In this document: piece after piece, positions 1 through 5,818 of the stretch | Numbering within the stretch: position 1 is the stretch's first letter | Layout: each line of letters begins with the position of its first letter | DNA from: Acidobacteriota bacterium | GTDB lineage: Bacteria > Acidobacteriota > Terriglobia > UBA7540 | Assembly (NCBI GenBank): GCA_021827255.1 | Contig: JAKAWO010000093.1 | Coordinates: forward strand, 1-9,797 | Direction: 5' to 3' | DNA length: 9,797 nucleotides | Notes under the pieces: model-generated | The model's database searches: none | Seen by the model: the letters and a program-made list of their open reading frames with translations, nothing else | Told to the model about the DNA's origin: nothing | Translations under genes and position numbers: made by a program

Positions 1-224
1 CGGCCGTCTTCGATCCCCACCCAAAGTTTCAGCGTGTCGCCGCAGACAGGATTGGCGCTCTCAACTACGGCGGCGGGGTTCTCAATTTCGCCGACGTGGC
101 GCGGATGGTGAAAGTGTTCGAGGACTTTCTCGGAGTGCATGCGAAATCAGGCGCCCAGCGGACCCTCCGGCGCGGCAGTTTTTGGTTTCCGTCTCTCTGC
201 CTTCACCCGGAGTGGCGGAAGTGA
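1..224 (+). CDS. 3' end of an unidentified protein gene (5' partial)
   Basis: An open frame runs in from the left edge (first full codon at 3) and stops with TGA at 222-224, giving 73 residues of C-terminus. The first ~45 residues look protein-like: DPHPKFQRVAADRIG, then a Gly-rich LNYGGGVLNF, then an amphipathic helix ending KVFEDFLG. The last ~28 residues are Arg/Ser-rich and less ordered. I do not recognise the family. The gene converges on the YchF gene, and the two coding ends overlap by 22 bases (203-224), so no terminator lies between them. The final third could be non-conserved tail. Without the N-terminus no function can be assigned. Confidence 0.55.
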   Translation, partial: AVFDPHPKFQRVAADRIGALNYGGGVLNFADVARMVKVFEDFLGVHAKSGAQRTLRRGSFWFPSLCLHPEWRK

Positions 225-1282
225 ACTACTTCACCGTCGCTCACCACGTAGTCCTTACCTTCCAGGCGCAAGCTGCCGCGATTCCTCGCTTCCGCCAGGC
301 TGCCGGCGGCGATCAGATCCTCGTGGCGAACCACTTCAGCACGGATGAAACCTTTTTGGATATCCGAATGGATTTCACCCGCTGCCTGGAGCGCGGTCAT
401 GCCCTCGCGGAGGGTCCAGGCACGACACTCGTCTTCGCCCACCGTGAAGAAGGAAATCAATCCCAGCAAGCCGTAGCTGGATCGCACCAGGCGGGCGACC
501 GCCGATTCCTCCAGGCCGTAGCCGGCCAGGAACTCGGCGGCTTCGGCGTCATTCATCTCCGCCAACTCAGCCTCGACCTTGCCTGAAATGGCGGTTACTG
601 CGGTGCGGCTCCGTTGCCGGAGACCGGCTTGACGCGCAAAATCGTCCGCCGCGCCGGTTCGGCCCGCATCCTTTTCGCTCAAGTTCAGGACATATAACAT
701 GGGCTTGAGCGAGAAAAAAGTGAAGCCGCGCAGGAGGCGTTCCTCTTCGGCGGAGAATTGGACCTCGCGCAGCGGTTGCTGTTGTTCAAGCGATTGACGG
801 GCTCTCTCAAGCGCGGCGCGTTCTTTCTCGAGACTCGGATTTTTTTGCTTCTTCAAATCCTTCTCGAGCCGTTCCAGCCGCTTTTCGACCACCGCCAAGT
901 CGGAGAGCATCAGTTCCAGCTCGACGTTTTCAATGTCCCGCTGGGGATCCACGTCGCCGCTCTCATGCGGCACGGTCGCCTCCTCAAAGGCACGAACCAC
1001 GTGCGCGAGCGCGTCCATCTCCCGCAGCGCCGCCGCCTGCGCTCCGGAGCGCGCCAGCTCAATCACGCTGCCAGGCGTATCCACGTACTCGATGCTGGCG
1101 TAAACAATCTTTACGGGATGGTACATCTCGGTCAGACGGTCCAATCGGGCGTCGGGGACGTGCGCCACACCGACGTGAGCCTCCGCTCGCCCCGTCAACT
1201 TACTGCCCCGCAGGCGCGTGGCAATCTCAAAAAGCGTAGTTTTCCCGGCTTGACTGAGGCCCACGATCCCGATTTTCAGCAA
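203..1282 (-). CDS. ychF: YchF/OLA1-family P-loop ATPase, variant
   Basis: A 359-residue protein, close to the usual ~363 for YchF, a translation-associated cytosolic ATPase of the Obg group that binds ribosomes and is linked to oxidative stress control. Visible motifs are a P-loop GLSQAGKTT (8-16), a switch II DTPG (68-71), the ATP-specifying NLSE (200-203), a charged coiled-coil insert (~127-170), and a C-terminal TGS/DUF933-like domain (~276-357) with FFTVGEDECRAWTLREG, a GFIRAEV motif and LEGKDYVVSDGEVVHFR. The P-loop differs from the usual GLPNVGKST and switch II from DIAGL, so this is a divergent member. The start is TTG at 1282-1280: an in-frame TAA lies upstream with no ATG or GTG after it, and GAGG (1291-1288) sits five bases before. 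The family call is strong; whether it is the main YchF or a paralogue is open. Confidence 0.9.
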   Translation of the reverse strand: MLKIGIVGLSQAGKTTLFEIATRLRGSKLTGRAEAHVGVAHVPDARLDRLTEMYHPVKIVYASIEYVDTPGSVIELARSGAQAAALREMDALAHVVRAFEEATVPHESGDVDPQRDIENVELELMLSDLAVVEKRLERLEKDLKKQKNPSLEKERAALERARQSLEQQQPLREVQFSAEEERLLRGFTFFSLKPMLYVLNLSEKDAGRTGAADDFARQAGLRQRSRTAVTAISGKVEAELAEMNDAEAAEFLAGYGLEESAVARLVRSSYGLLGLISFFTVGEDECRAWTLREGMTALQAAGEIHSDIQKGFIRAEVVRHEDLIAAGSLAEARNRGSLRLEGKDYVVSDGEVVHFRHSG

Positions 1283-1287
1283 ACTTG

Positions 1288-1292
1288 CCTCT
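1288..1292 (-). promoter_or_regulatory. Ribosome binding site deciding the ychF TTG start
   Basis: On the minus strand AGAGG is followed by CAAGT and then TTG. The spacing of five bases supports TTG at 1282 as the start. The only other nearby candidate is the CTG immediately after it. Confidence 0.6.
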
Positions 1293-1338
1293 GGTTCCGA
1301 GTCGCTTGAGGTTGAAAGGGTGAAGGCTTAGAACTCGA

Positions 1339-1347
1339 ATTGTACCA
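1339..1347 (-). promoter_or_regulatory. Extended -10 promoter for ychF
   Basis: The minus strand reads TGGTACAAT: an extended -10 TGn followed by TACAAT, five of six matches to TATAAT. No good -35 lies 17 bases upstream, which is typical of extended -10 promoters. Transcription would start near 1332, leaving a leader of about 50 bases before the TTG. Confidence 0.45.
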
Positions 1348-1404
1348 TACGCGGAGCGAACCGGGACGTCGAAACAGCGGAGGAAAGTTGAGCCCCTTCC
1401 TTGA

Positions 1405-1461
1405 GGCTTCGGGAGCCGCTTTCCGGCGCGCAAACGCCCCCCGCCCGCATTGGGGCCCCAA
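1405..1461. repeat. Inverted repeats upstream of ychF, including a 12-bp perfect palindrome
   Basis: TTGGGGCCCCAA at 1450-1461 is a perfect 12-base palindrome. A small hairpin GGCT-TCGGG-AGCC lies at 1405-1417 and is itself enclosed by GGAAAG (1382-1387) and CTTTCC (1419-1424). No T-run follows on either strand, so this is not a clear terminator. The function is unknown; these could be protein-binding sites or leader structure. Confidence 0.35.
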
Positions 1462-1488
1462 CAATACCTGCTTTTTATCCGGCCCAGA

Positions 1489-1791
1489 TCAGACCGTTCT
1501 GGTCTGGCTTCCGGATGTAAATATCTCCACAGCCTTTGACGAGGCTTTCCATGCCGCCGTAATGAAGAAGGCGCCGATGAAGGCCCCCAGTAGCGCTGGG
1601 ATAATGTACCCACCGGCAATCGCGAAATGGCCGAACCAGTAGCCTAGGACCGGCGAACCGAGCCAGCCGCTAACCCAAGCGACTACCCACTTCGCGAAGA
1701 ACCCGTCAAGGCCATTAGTGACCGAACCGTTTCCACATTCTTGACCCAGGCATTTTCTGCCCAACCTAGCGTGCGTCAGCGTTCGCCTCAA
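1489..1791 (-). CDS. Small two-helix membrane protein, possibly GlsB/YeaQ-related
   Basis: An open frame of 100 residues with two strongly hydrophobic segments, about 31-53 (FFAKWVVAWVSGWLGSPVLG and onward) and 57-81 (rich in Gly and Ala, with YIIPALLGAFIGAFF), and a short polar tail. The Gly-rich second helix resembles small stress-response membrane proteins of the GlsB/YeaQ/YmgE (transglycosylase-associated) type, but I would not name it firmly. The start is uncertain. TTG at 1791-1789 directly abuts an AGAAGGG sequence, and another TTG lies at 1764-1762. The first ~28 residues are polar and may not be translated or may be a degraded N-terminus. A good sigma70-like promoter just upstream argues that the stretch is expressed. 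It could also be a decayed gene. Confidence 0.45.
   Translation of the reverse strand: MRRTLTHARLGRKCLGQECGNGSVTNGLDGFFAKWVVAWVSGWLGSPVLGYWFGHFAIAGGYIIPALLGAFIGAFFITAAWKASSKAVEIFTSGSQTRTV
1490..1506. repeat. Small hairpin at the end of the membrane-protein gene
   Basis: CAGACC (1490-1495) and GGTCTG (1501-1506) pair perfectly around a five-base loop and overlap the TGA stop of the minus-strand gene. No T-tract follows, so terminator function is weakly supported. Confidence 0.3.
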
Positions 1792-1805
1792 CCCTTCTTG
1801 TATCT

Positions 1806-1833
1806 ATTATCCCACTCGGTTTTTACAAGTCAA
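1806..1833 (-). promoter_or_regulatory. Sigma70-like promoter for the small membrane-protein gene
   Basis: On the minus strand TTGACT (1833-1828, five of six to TTGACA) is followed by a 16-base spacer and GATAAT (1811-1806, five of six to TATAAT). Transcription would start near 1799, only about eight bases before the first candidate TTG, so the mRNA would have almost no leader. Confidence 0.55.
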
Positions 1834-1863
1834 GCGCTGGCGACGGCGGCGCGTCGTCCAGAG

Positions 1864-1892
1864 CTCGGCATGAGGCGGGCCGAGCCTCGGCC
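1864..1892. repeat. Competing inverted repeats upstream of otsA
   Basis: GGCCGAG (1878-1884), a single C, then CTCGGCC (1886-1892) form a 15-base near-palindrome. The segment GCCGAG (1879-1884) can instead pair with CTCGGC at 1864-1869, so two mutually exclusive structures share one arm. The element lies 74-102 bases before the otsA ATG, within the divergent promoter region, and could be an operator. No regulator is identifiable from this window. Confidence 0.35.
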
Positions 1893-1951
1893 AGGCTTCC
1901 GCGTGTTGCAGAAATTTCCTCTTCCGGCGCCACGTCCGACGGAGATAGCTG

Positions 1952-1957
1952 TAAAAT
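1952..1957 (+). promoter_or_regulatory. Possible -10 element for a leaderless otsA transcript
   Basis: TAAAAT matches TATAAT at five of six positions and ends eight bases before the otsA ATG. The only Shine-Dalgarno-like sequence (GGAG, 1941-1944) is 21 bases from the ATG, too far to act. A -35 is not obvious. This is tentative. Confidence 0.25.
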
Positions 1958-1965
1958 GGACAACT

Positions 1966-4248
1966 ATGCGGTTCAGTGTTCGTCTGATGGCTGCACTGGT
2001 TGGGGTGACCGCTGCGGTCGCTCTCGTGTTCGCCTATTTCCAGGCGAAGGCGCAGACGCGCGCGCTACAGAACGAGCTAGAAAGCCGGGCGCAGGCGCTG
2101 GGAGCCACGCTGCAAGATCGCGTTGAAGCCTTGCTGGACGCCGCCGACCCCGCCGCGCTCCAGAGTTATCTCGTCCAGGTAGAGAACCGCGACAGCCTTT
2201 ACGGCATTATCGTTTATAACGATCTGGGAACCGAACTGGCCACCACCCCAAGCCTCTCCGCCGCGCTCAAACGGCTTCCCTTGGCCGTCACTCGGGCTAT
2301 TTCGGAGAACGGCGGGCGCGGCGAATTTATTCGTCCCGGGCAGGCCCCCCTGTATCTCTACGCTTTGCCTCTCCATCACGGTCCATCCGTCACGGGCGCC
2401 CTTGGTATGTTCTACGATGCCAGCTATATTGACGCCGGGGCGGCCCGCCTCTGGCGAACTGCTTTCTGGACGCTCCTGGTTGAAATTTTCCTCATCGTCC
2501 TTATCACCTTTCTCTTCATTCGCTGGAGCTTCGCCGGCACGATCGGCCGGATGACTCTGTGGATGAAGCAATGGCGCCGGGGCGTCACCTACGCGGCCCC
2601 GCCCCTGCCCGACGACGATCTGTTCAAGCCGCTCGCCGAGGAGGTCCGGCACATCACCACGATGCTCGCGGCTGCGCGCGCCGCGGCGGAAGAGGAGGCG
2701 CGCCTGCGCCAATCGGCGGAATCCCTCTGGACACCAGAGCGATTGCGCGTCCACGTCCAGAGCAAGCTTCAGGAAAGGCCGCTCTTCGTGGTTTCTAATC
2801 GCGAGCCGTATATGCACGTCCGCAACGGGAAGTCTGTGCAGGCGGTCGTGCCCGCCAGCGGCTTGGTGACGGCCCTCGAACCCGTCTTGCTGGCCTGCGA
2901 CGGAACCTGGATTGCGCACGGGGCCGGCGACGCTGACCGTGAGACCGTGGGGCCCGGTGACCATCTCCGCGTCCCGCCCGATAACCCGCACTATACTCTG
3001 CGGCGCGTCTGGCTCAGTTCCGAGGAGAACCAAGGTTATTATTTCGGCTTTGCCAACGAGGGACTTTGGCCGCTTTGCCACATCGCGCACACTCGTCCTA
3101 TCTTCCGCAGTTCCGACTGGGAAGCGTACCAGGAGGTGAATCGCAAGTTCGCGCGCGCCGCGATCGCAGAAATGGAGGGGACAGACGGCCCCGTCGTGCT
3201 GGTGCAGGATTATCACTTCGCGCTTCTGCCGTGTCTCATCAAGGCGGAGCGGCCCGACGCTCGTGTCGCCATCTTCTGGCATATCCCGTGGCCGAATCCG
3301 CAATCTTTCGGCATTTGTCCTTGGCAGCGCGAGCTGCTGGACGGTCTGCTCGGCGCCGATCTGATCGGCTTCCACATTCAGGCGCACTGCAACTACTTCC
3401 TGGAGACCGTGGACCAAGCCCTTGAATCGCGGATTGACTGGGACCGGTTTGTGGTCAACCGCCGCGGGCATCGCACCCACGTCCGGCGCTTCCCGATCAG
3501 CGTGGACCCCGCCGAGCTGACAGCGGCCTCCGGCCCGGTCAAGTCGCCGCCGGTGGACCGCGTGGCCCTCCTCAAGGAGCACGGCGTGGACGCCGTTTTT
3601 ATGGGCGTCGGCGTTGACCGCATTGATTACACCAAAGGCATTCCCGAGCGCCTCCGCGGCGTGGAGCGCTTTCTGGAAAAGCATCCGGATTATCAAGGCC
3701 GCTTCACCTTCATTCAAGTCGCCGCGCCCAGCCGCTCGGAGATTCCGCGCTATCGCGACCTGACGGCTGAAGTGGAGGCGGAAGCCAGCCGGATTAACAC
3801 CCGCTTCGCGACTCCACGCTGGAAACCCATCGTGTATCTTCAGAGGCTTCACACTCACGCCGAGATCGCTCGCTACTACCGCGCAGCCAACCTCTGCATG
3901 GTCACCTCCCTTCACGATGGCATGAACTTGGTGGCCAAAGAATTCGTCGCCTCGCGGGATGATGAGCGGGGGGTGCTGATTCTCAGCCGGTTTGCCGGCG
4001 CCGCGGCGGAGCTTCGGGATGCGCTGATCGTCAACCCTTATGATACTGAGCAGTTGGCGGAGGCGATTCGCGCCGCGCTGGAAATGACTCCTGAAGAAGA
4101 GGCCACGCGCATGCGTGCCATGCATCGTGTGGTGACCGACCACAATATCTATCGGTGGGCCGCGAACCTTATTGCCGAACTGACCGAAATTCGTGCCGAG
4201 GAGCCCCAGCCGGTCAGCGCCGCCTCGAACATCGCGGCCGGCAATTAG
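1966..4248 (+). CDS. otsA: Membrane-anchored, sensor-fused trehalose-6-phosphate synthase (GT20)
   Basis: The enzyme transfers glucose from UDP-glucose to glucose-6-phosphate, giving trehalose-6-phosphate. The 760-residue protein is far longer than E. coli OtsA (~474). The N-terminus has TM1 (~7-27), a ~135-residue periplasmic region, TM2 (~166-188), and a HAMP-like/coiled-coil linker (~188-255). The GT20 domain starts at RPLFVVSNRE (271-280). Catalytic motifs are intact: QDYH (414-417), HIPWP (439-443), GVDRIDYTKG (549-558, with R552 and K557) and DGMNLVAKEF (651-660). The usual Gly-Gly donor loop reads PASGLVTAL (296-304). ATG 1966 was chosen because it opens a signal-anchor-like MRFSVRLMAALVG; the 75-codon upstream extension is not protein-like and overlaps the divergent gene. 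otsB follows after 110 bases. A glucosylglycerol-phosphate synthase is the main alternative, made less likely by otsB and treT next door. Confidence 0.9.
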   Translation: MRFSVRLMAALVGVTAAVALVFAYFQAKAQTRALQNELESRAQALGATLQDRVEALLDAADPAALQSYLVQVENRDSLYGIIVYNDLGTELATTPSLSAALKRLPLAVTRAISENGGRGEFIRPGQAPLYLYALPLHHGPSVTGALGMFYDASYIDAGAARLWRTAFWTLLVEIFLIVLITFLFIRWSFAGTIGRMTLWMKQWRRGVTYAAPPLPDDDLFKPLAEEVRHITTMLAAARAAAEEEARLRQSAESLWTPERLRVHVQSKLQERPLFVVSNREPYMHVRNGKSVQAVVPASGLVTALEPVLLACDGTWIAHGAGDADRETVGPGDHLRVPPDNPHYTLRRVWLSSEENQGYYFGFANEGLWPLCHIAHTRPIFRSSDWEAYQEVNRKFARAAIAEMEGTDGPVVLVQDYHFALLPCLIKAERPDARVAIFWHIPWPNPQSFGICPWQRELLDGLLGADLIGFHIQAHCNYFLETVDQALESRIDWDRFVVNRRGHRTHVRRFPISVDPAELTAASGPVKSPPVDRVALLKEHGVDAVFMGVGVDRIDYTKGIPERLRGVERFLEKHPDYQGRFTFIQVAAPSRSEIPRYRDLTAEVEAEASRINTRFATPRWKPIVYLQRLHTHAEIARYYRAANLCMVTSLHDGMNLVAKEFVASRDDERGVLILSRFAGAAAELRDALIVNPYDTEQLAEAIRAALEMTPEEEATRMRAMHRVVTDHNIYRWAANLIAELTEIRAEEPQPVSAASNIAAGN

Positions 4249-4290
4249 CGCCGCCAGGGATGCCGCCCATTTCGGCCCGTGGTGGACGGT

Positions 4291-4309
4291 GCCGACCCGG
4301 CGGGTCGGC
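4291..4309 (+). promoter_or_regulatory. Perfect GC-rich hairpin between otsA and otsB
   Basis: GCCGACCC (4291-4298), a GGC loop and GGGTCGGC (4302-4309) form a perfect 8-bp stem, with a possible T-G pair extending it. It is the most stable-looking structure in the 110-base gap. No T-run follows, so it is not a standard intrinsic terminator. It may instead mark a processing or mRNA-stability point that sets different otsA and downstream levels. Confidence 0.5.
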
Positions 4310-4358
4310 GGCCGAGGAAACTCAATCGGCGACGGCTCCCGCATGAAAGGCAACGGCC

Positions 4359-5168
4359 TTGCAACCTCACGAGCAGGCAACCCGGTCCCGTCGTGCAGCC
4401 GGGGGAACAGTTCGCAGGTTGTTGGCCGACACGCCGCGCATCCTGTCGCGGGCAAGGGCTGCCCCGAAGACTCTGGTCTTCCTTGATTTTGACGGCACGC
4501 TGACGCCCTTGCGGCGGCGGCCGGAGCAGGTTCATCTGGCGCCGCGGTCCCGCGCGCTGCTGGGTCGGCTCGCCCGTCATCCTCGCCTCGCTGTCTTCAT
4601 CGTCAGCGGGCGGCCTTTGGCGGACTTGAAGCGCCACGTGCGCCTGCCCGGGGTGCGCTGCCTGGGCGTGCATGGATGGGAGGGGTTGCCGGGCGCGCGG
4701 CTCGATCTGGCCTCGCGCCGTGCGCTTCACCGGGCGCTCGTTCAGGCGCGCCGCGATCTTCTCCCGATCCCCGGAATTCGCCTTCAGAACAAGGGGGTGG
4801 CGTTTGCCATTCACTATCGGGCTGCTCGGCCCGCGGCCGTCCGGCGCGCTCGGCGACGCCTGTTCGATCTGCTTCGGCCTTTTCAGAGCGAGCTTCGCTC
4901 GATGGCCGGCAAGAAAATCTGGGAAGTTCTGCCGCGCGCCCATGGCGGGAAAGGAACTGCGGTGAAAAAGCTCCTGGCGGGATTTCCGCGCGGCTCACTG
5001 GCAATTTACATGGGCGATGACACCACCGATGAGGCGGCCTTTCGCGCCTTGCCGGCTGGCATCACGGTGCGAGTGGGGAACCCCCGCTCGACGCACGCGG
5101 GTTGGCGTGCCCGCAACCCGGCCGAGGTTTTGCGCTTCTTAAAGATTTTGGAGACAGAACTCGGATGA
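4359..5168 (+). CDS. otsB: Trehalose-6-phosphate phosphatase (HAD family)
   Basis: It removes phosphate from trehalose-6-phosphate to release trehalose in the cytoplasm, completing the OtsA/OtsB route. The 269-residue protein is normal length for OtsB. HAD motif I is DFDGTLTP (43-50) with the nucleophile D43 and the acid D45, motif II is SGR (83-85), a HGWEG cap-domain motif lies at 105-109, and motif IV is GDDTTDEAAF (219-228) with a KG pair at 198-199 upstream. The start is TTG at 4359, preceded by AAAGG (4346-4350) at eight bases. A TTG at 4419 would also retain the whole domain, since the first ~35 residues are an Arg/Ala-rich lead-in. Its stop overlaps the next gene's start as ATGA, showing translational coupling. 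Confidence 0.92.
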   Translation: MQPHEQATRSRRAAGGTVRRLLADTPRILSRARAAPKTLVFLDFDGTLTPLRRRPEQVHLAPRSRALLGRLARHPRLAVFIVSGRPLADLKRHVRLPGVRCLGVHGWEGLPGARLDLASRRALHRALVQARRDLLPIPGIRLQNKGVAFAIHYRAARPAAVRRARRRLFDLLRPFQSELRSMAGKKIWEVLPRAHGGKGTAVKKLLAGFPRGSLAIYMGDDTTDEAAFRALPAGITVRVGNPRSTHAGWRARNPAEVLRFLKILETELG

Positions 5169-5818
5169 AAACCGCCCGTGACCCATTCCGCTTCAGCACC
5201 GCCGCCTATATAACCCGTGTCTGTCCGCTGGAAGCAGGGAGCCTCGCGGAGCTGAGCGAGGCGCTCGAGCGCTCGAGCGACGCCTCGATCTTCTATCACA
5301 CCTTCCAAAGTCTTCACCGTCACCATTTTCTTACGGAAGGTTACTCGAACGATTTTGCGCAATGGGTGCTGGCTGCCTGCAACTGCTCCGAACTGGCGGA
5401 GCGCCTGGCTTCCTTCGATATTCGCGACTATCTATCGCTGGCGGATTTGCGCCGCGATTTCTGCTGGGCCGTCCGGGACTATTGCCAGACCTATCCCAGC
5501 CGCGCGGAAGCTCCGGCTTTCGAGTCGTTTGACTTTTTAGAAGCGGTTGAGGTCGCGGTGCCCCTGGACCTGGAAGCCGCGAACCTCCGCGAATTCGTGG
5601 AGGTCCTCGCTCGACTCTCCCATGCCTCGATCTATTTTCACTTCATCAGTTCACGGCTGCGTCTGCACTTGCGGACCAATGACTTTTCGCTCTGGCTGGA
5701 GAGGAATCTGGGCCTACCGTCTCTCGCGGATCGCATCAACCGAATTGACATTTACACCCATACCCTCGAAGGCGTGCAGAGGACTCTGCTCGATCTGATC
5801 GCTCGCCAAGGAGCCTGA
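5165..5818 (+). CDS. DUF5752-like protein made of two tandem repeats
   Basis: A 217-residue protein with no signal peptide or membrane segment, probably cytosolic. It resembles the DUF5752 proteins found beside trehalose synthase glycosyltransferases; the biochemical role is not known to me. It consists of two copies of one unit, about 8-100 and 122-212. Aligned landmarks are FRF/FDF, PLEAGSLAELSEAL/LDLEAANLREFVEVL, DASIFYHTF/HASIYFHFI, SNDFAQW/TNDFSLW and LAERLASFDIRDY/LADRINRIDIYTH. Conserved His, Trp and Asp residues recur in both copies (H45/H159, W67/W177, D85/D195), which hints at a paired binding site or a pseudo-dimer. ATG 5165 overlaps the otsB stop, with GGAGA ten bases before. It is coupled to treT by TGATG. 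A regulatory or accessory role for TreT or OtsA is an inference from context. Confidence 0.85.
   Translation: MKTARDPFRFSTAAYITRVCPLEAGSLAELSEALERSSDASIFYHTFQSLHRHHFLTEGYSNDFAQWVLAACNCSELAERLASFDIRDYLSLADLRRDFCWAVRDYCQTYPSRAEAPAFESFDFLEAVEVAVPLDLEAANLREFVEVLARLSHASIYFHFISSRLRLHLRTNDFSLWLERNLGLPSLADRINRIDIYTHTLEGVQRTLLDLIARQGA
5808..5813 (+). promoter_or_regulatory. Ribosome binding site of treT
   Basis: AAGGAG lies four bases before the treT ATG and inside the last codons of the upstream gene, so the two genes are tightly coupled at TGATG. Confidence 0.7.

Noticed and set aside
758..1309. Plus-strand open frame opposite ychF
   Set aside because: Mirror frame of a conserved ATPase; no recognisable motif.
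1741..1965. 75-codon N-terminal extension of otsA from a TTG at 1741
   Set aside because: The translation is not protein-like, it begins inside the divergent small gene and runs through that gene's promoter, and ATG 1966 starts a good signal-anchor sequence.
2077..4455. Long minus-strand open frame (792 codons) opposite otsA
   Set aside because: It is antisense to a gene with intact GT20 motifs, and its translation is Arg/Gly/His-rich with no recognisable domain. Long antisense frames are common in GC-rich coding sequence.
4245..4943. Minus-strand open frame (232 codons) opposite otsB
   Set aside because: Low-complexity Arg/Pro/Gly translation opposite a gene with all HAD motifs.
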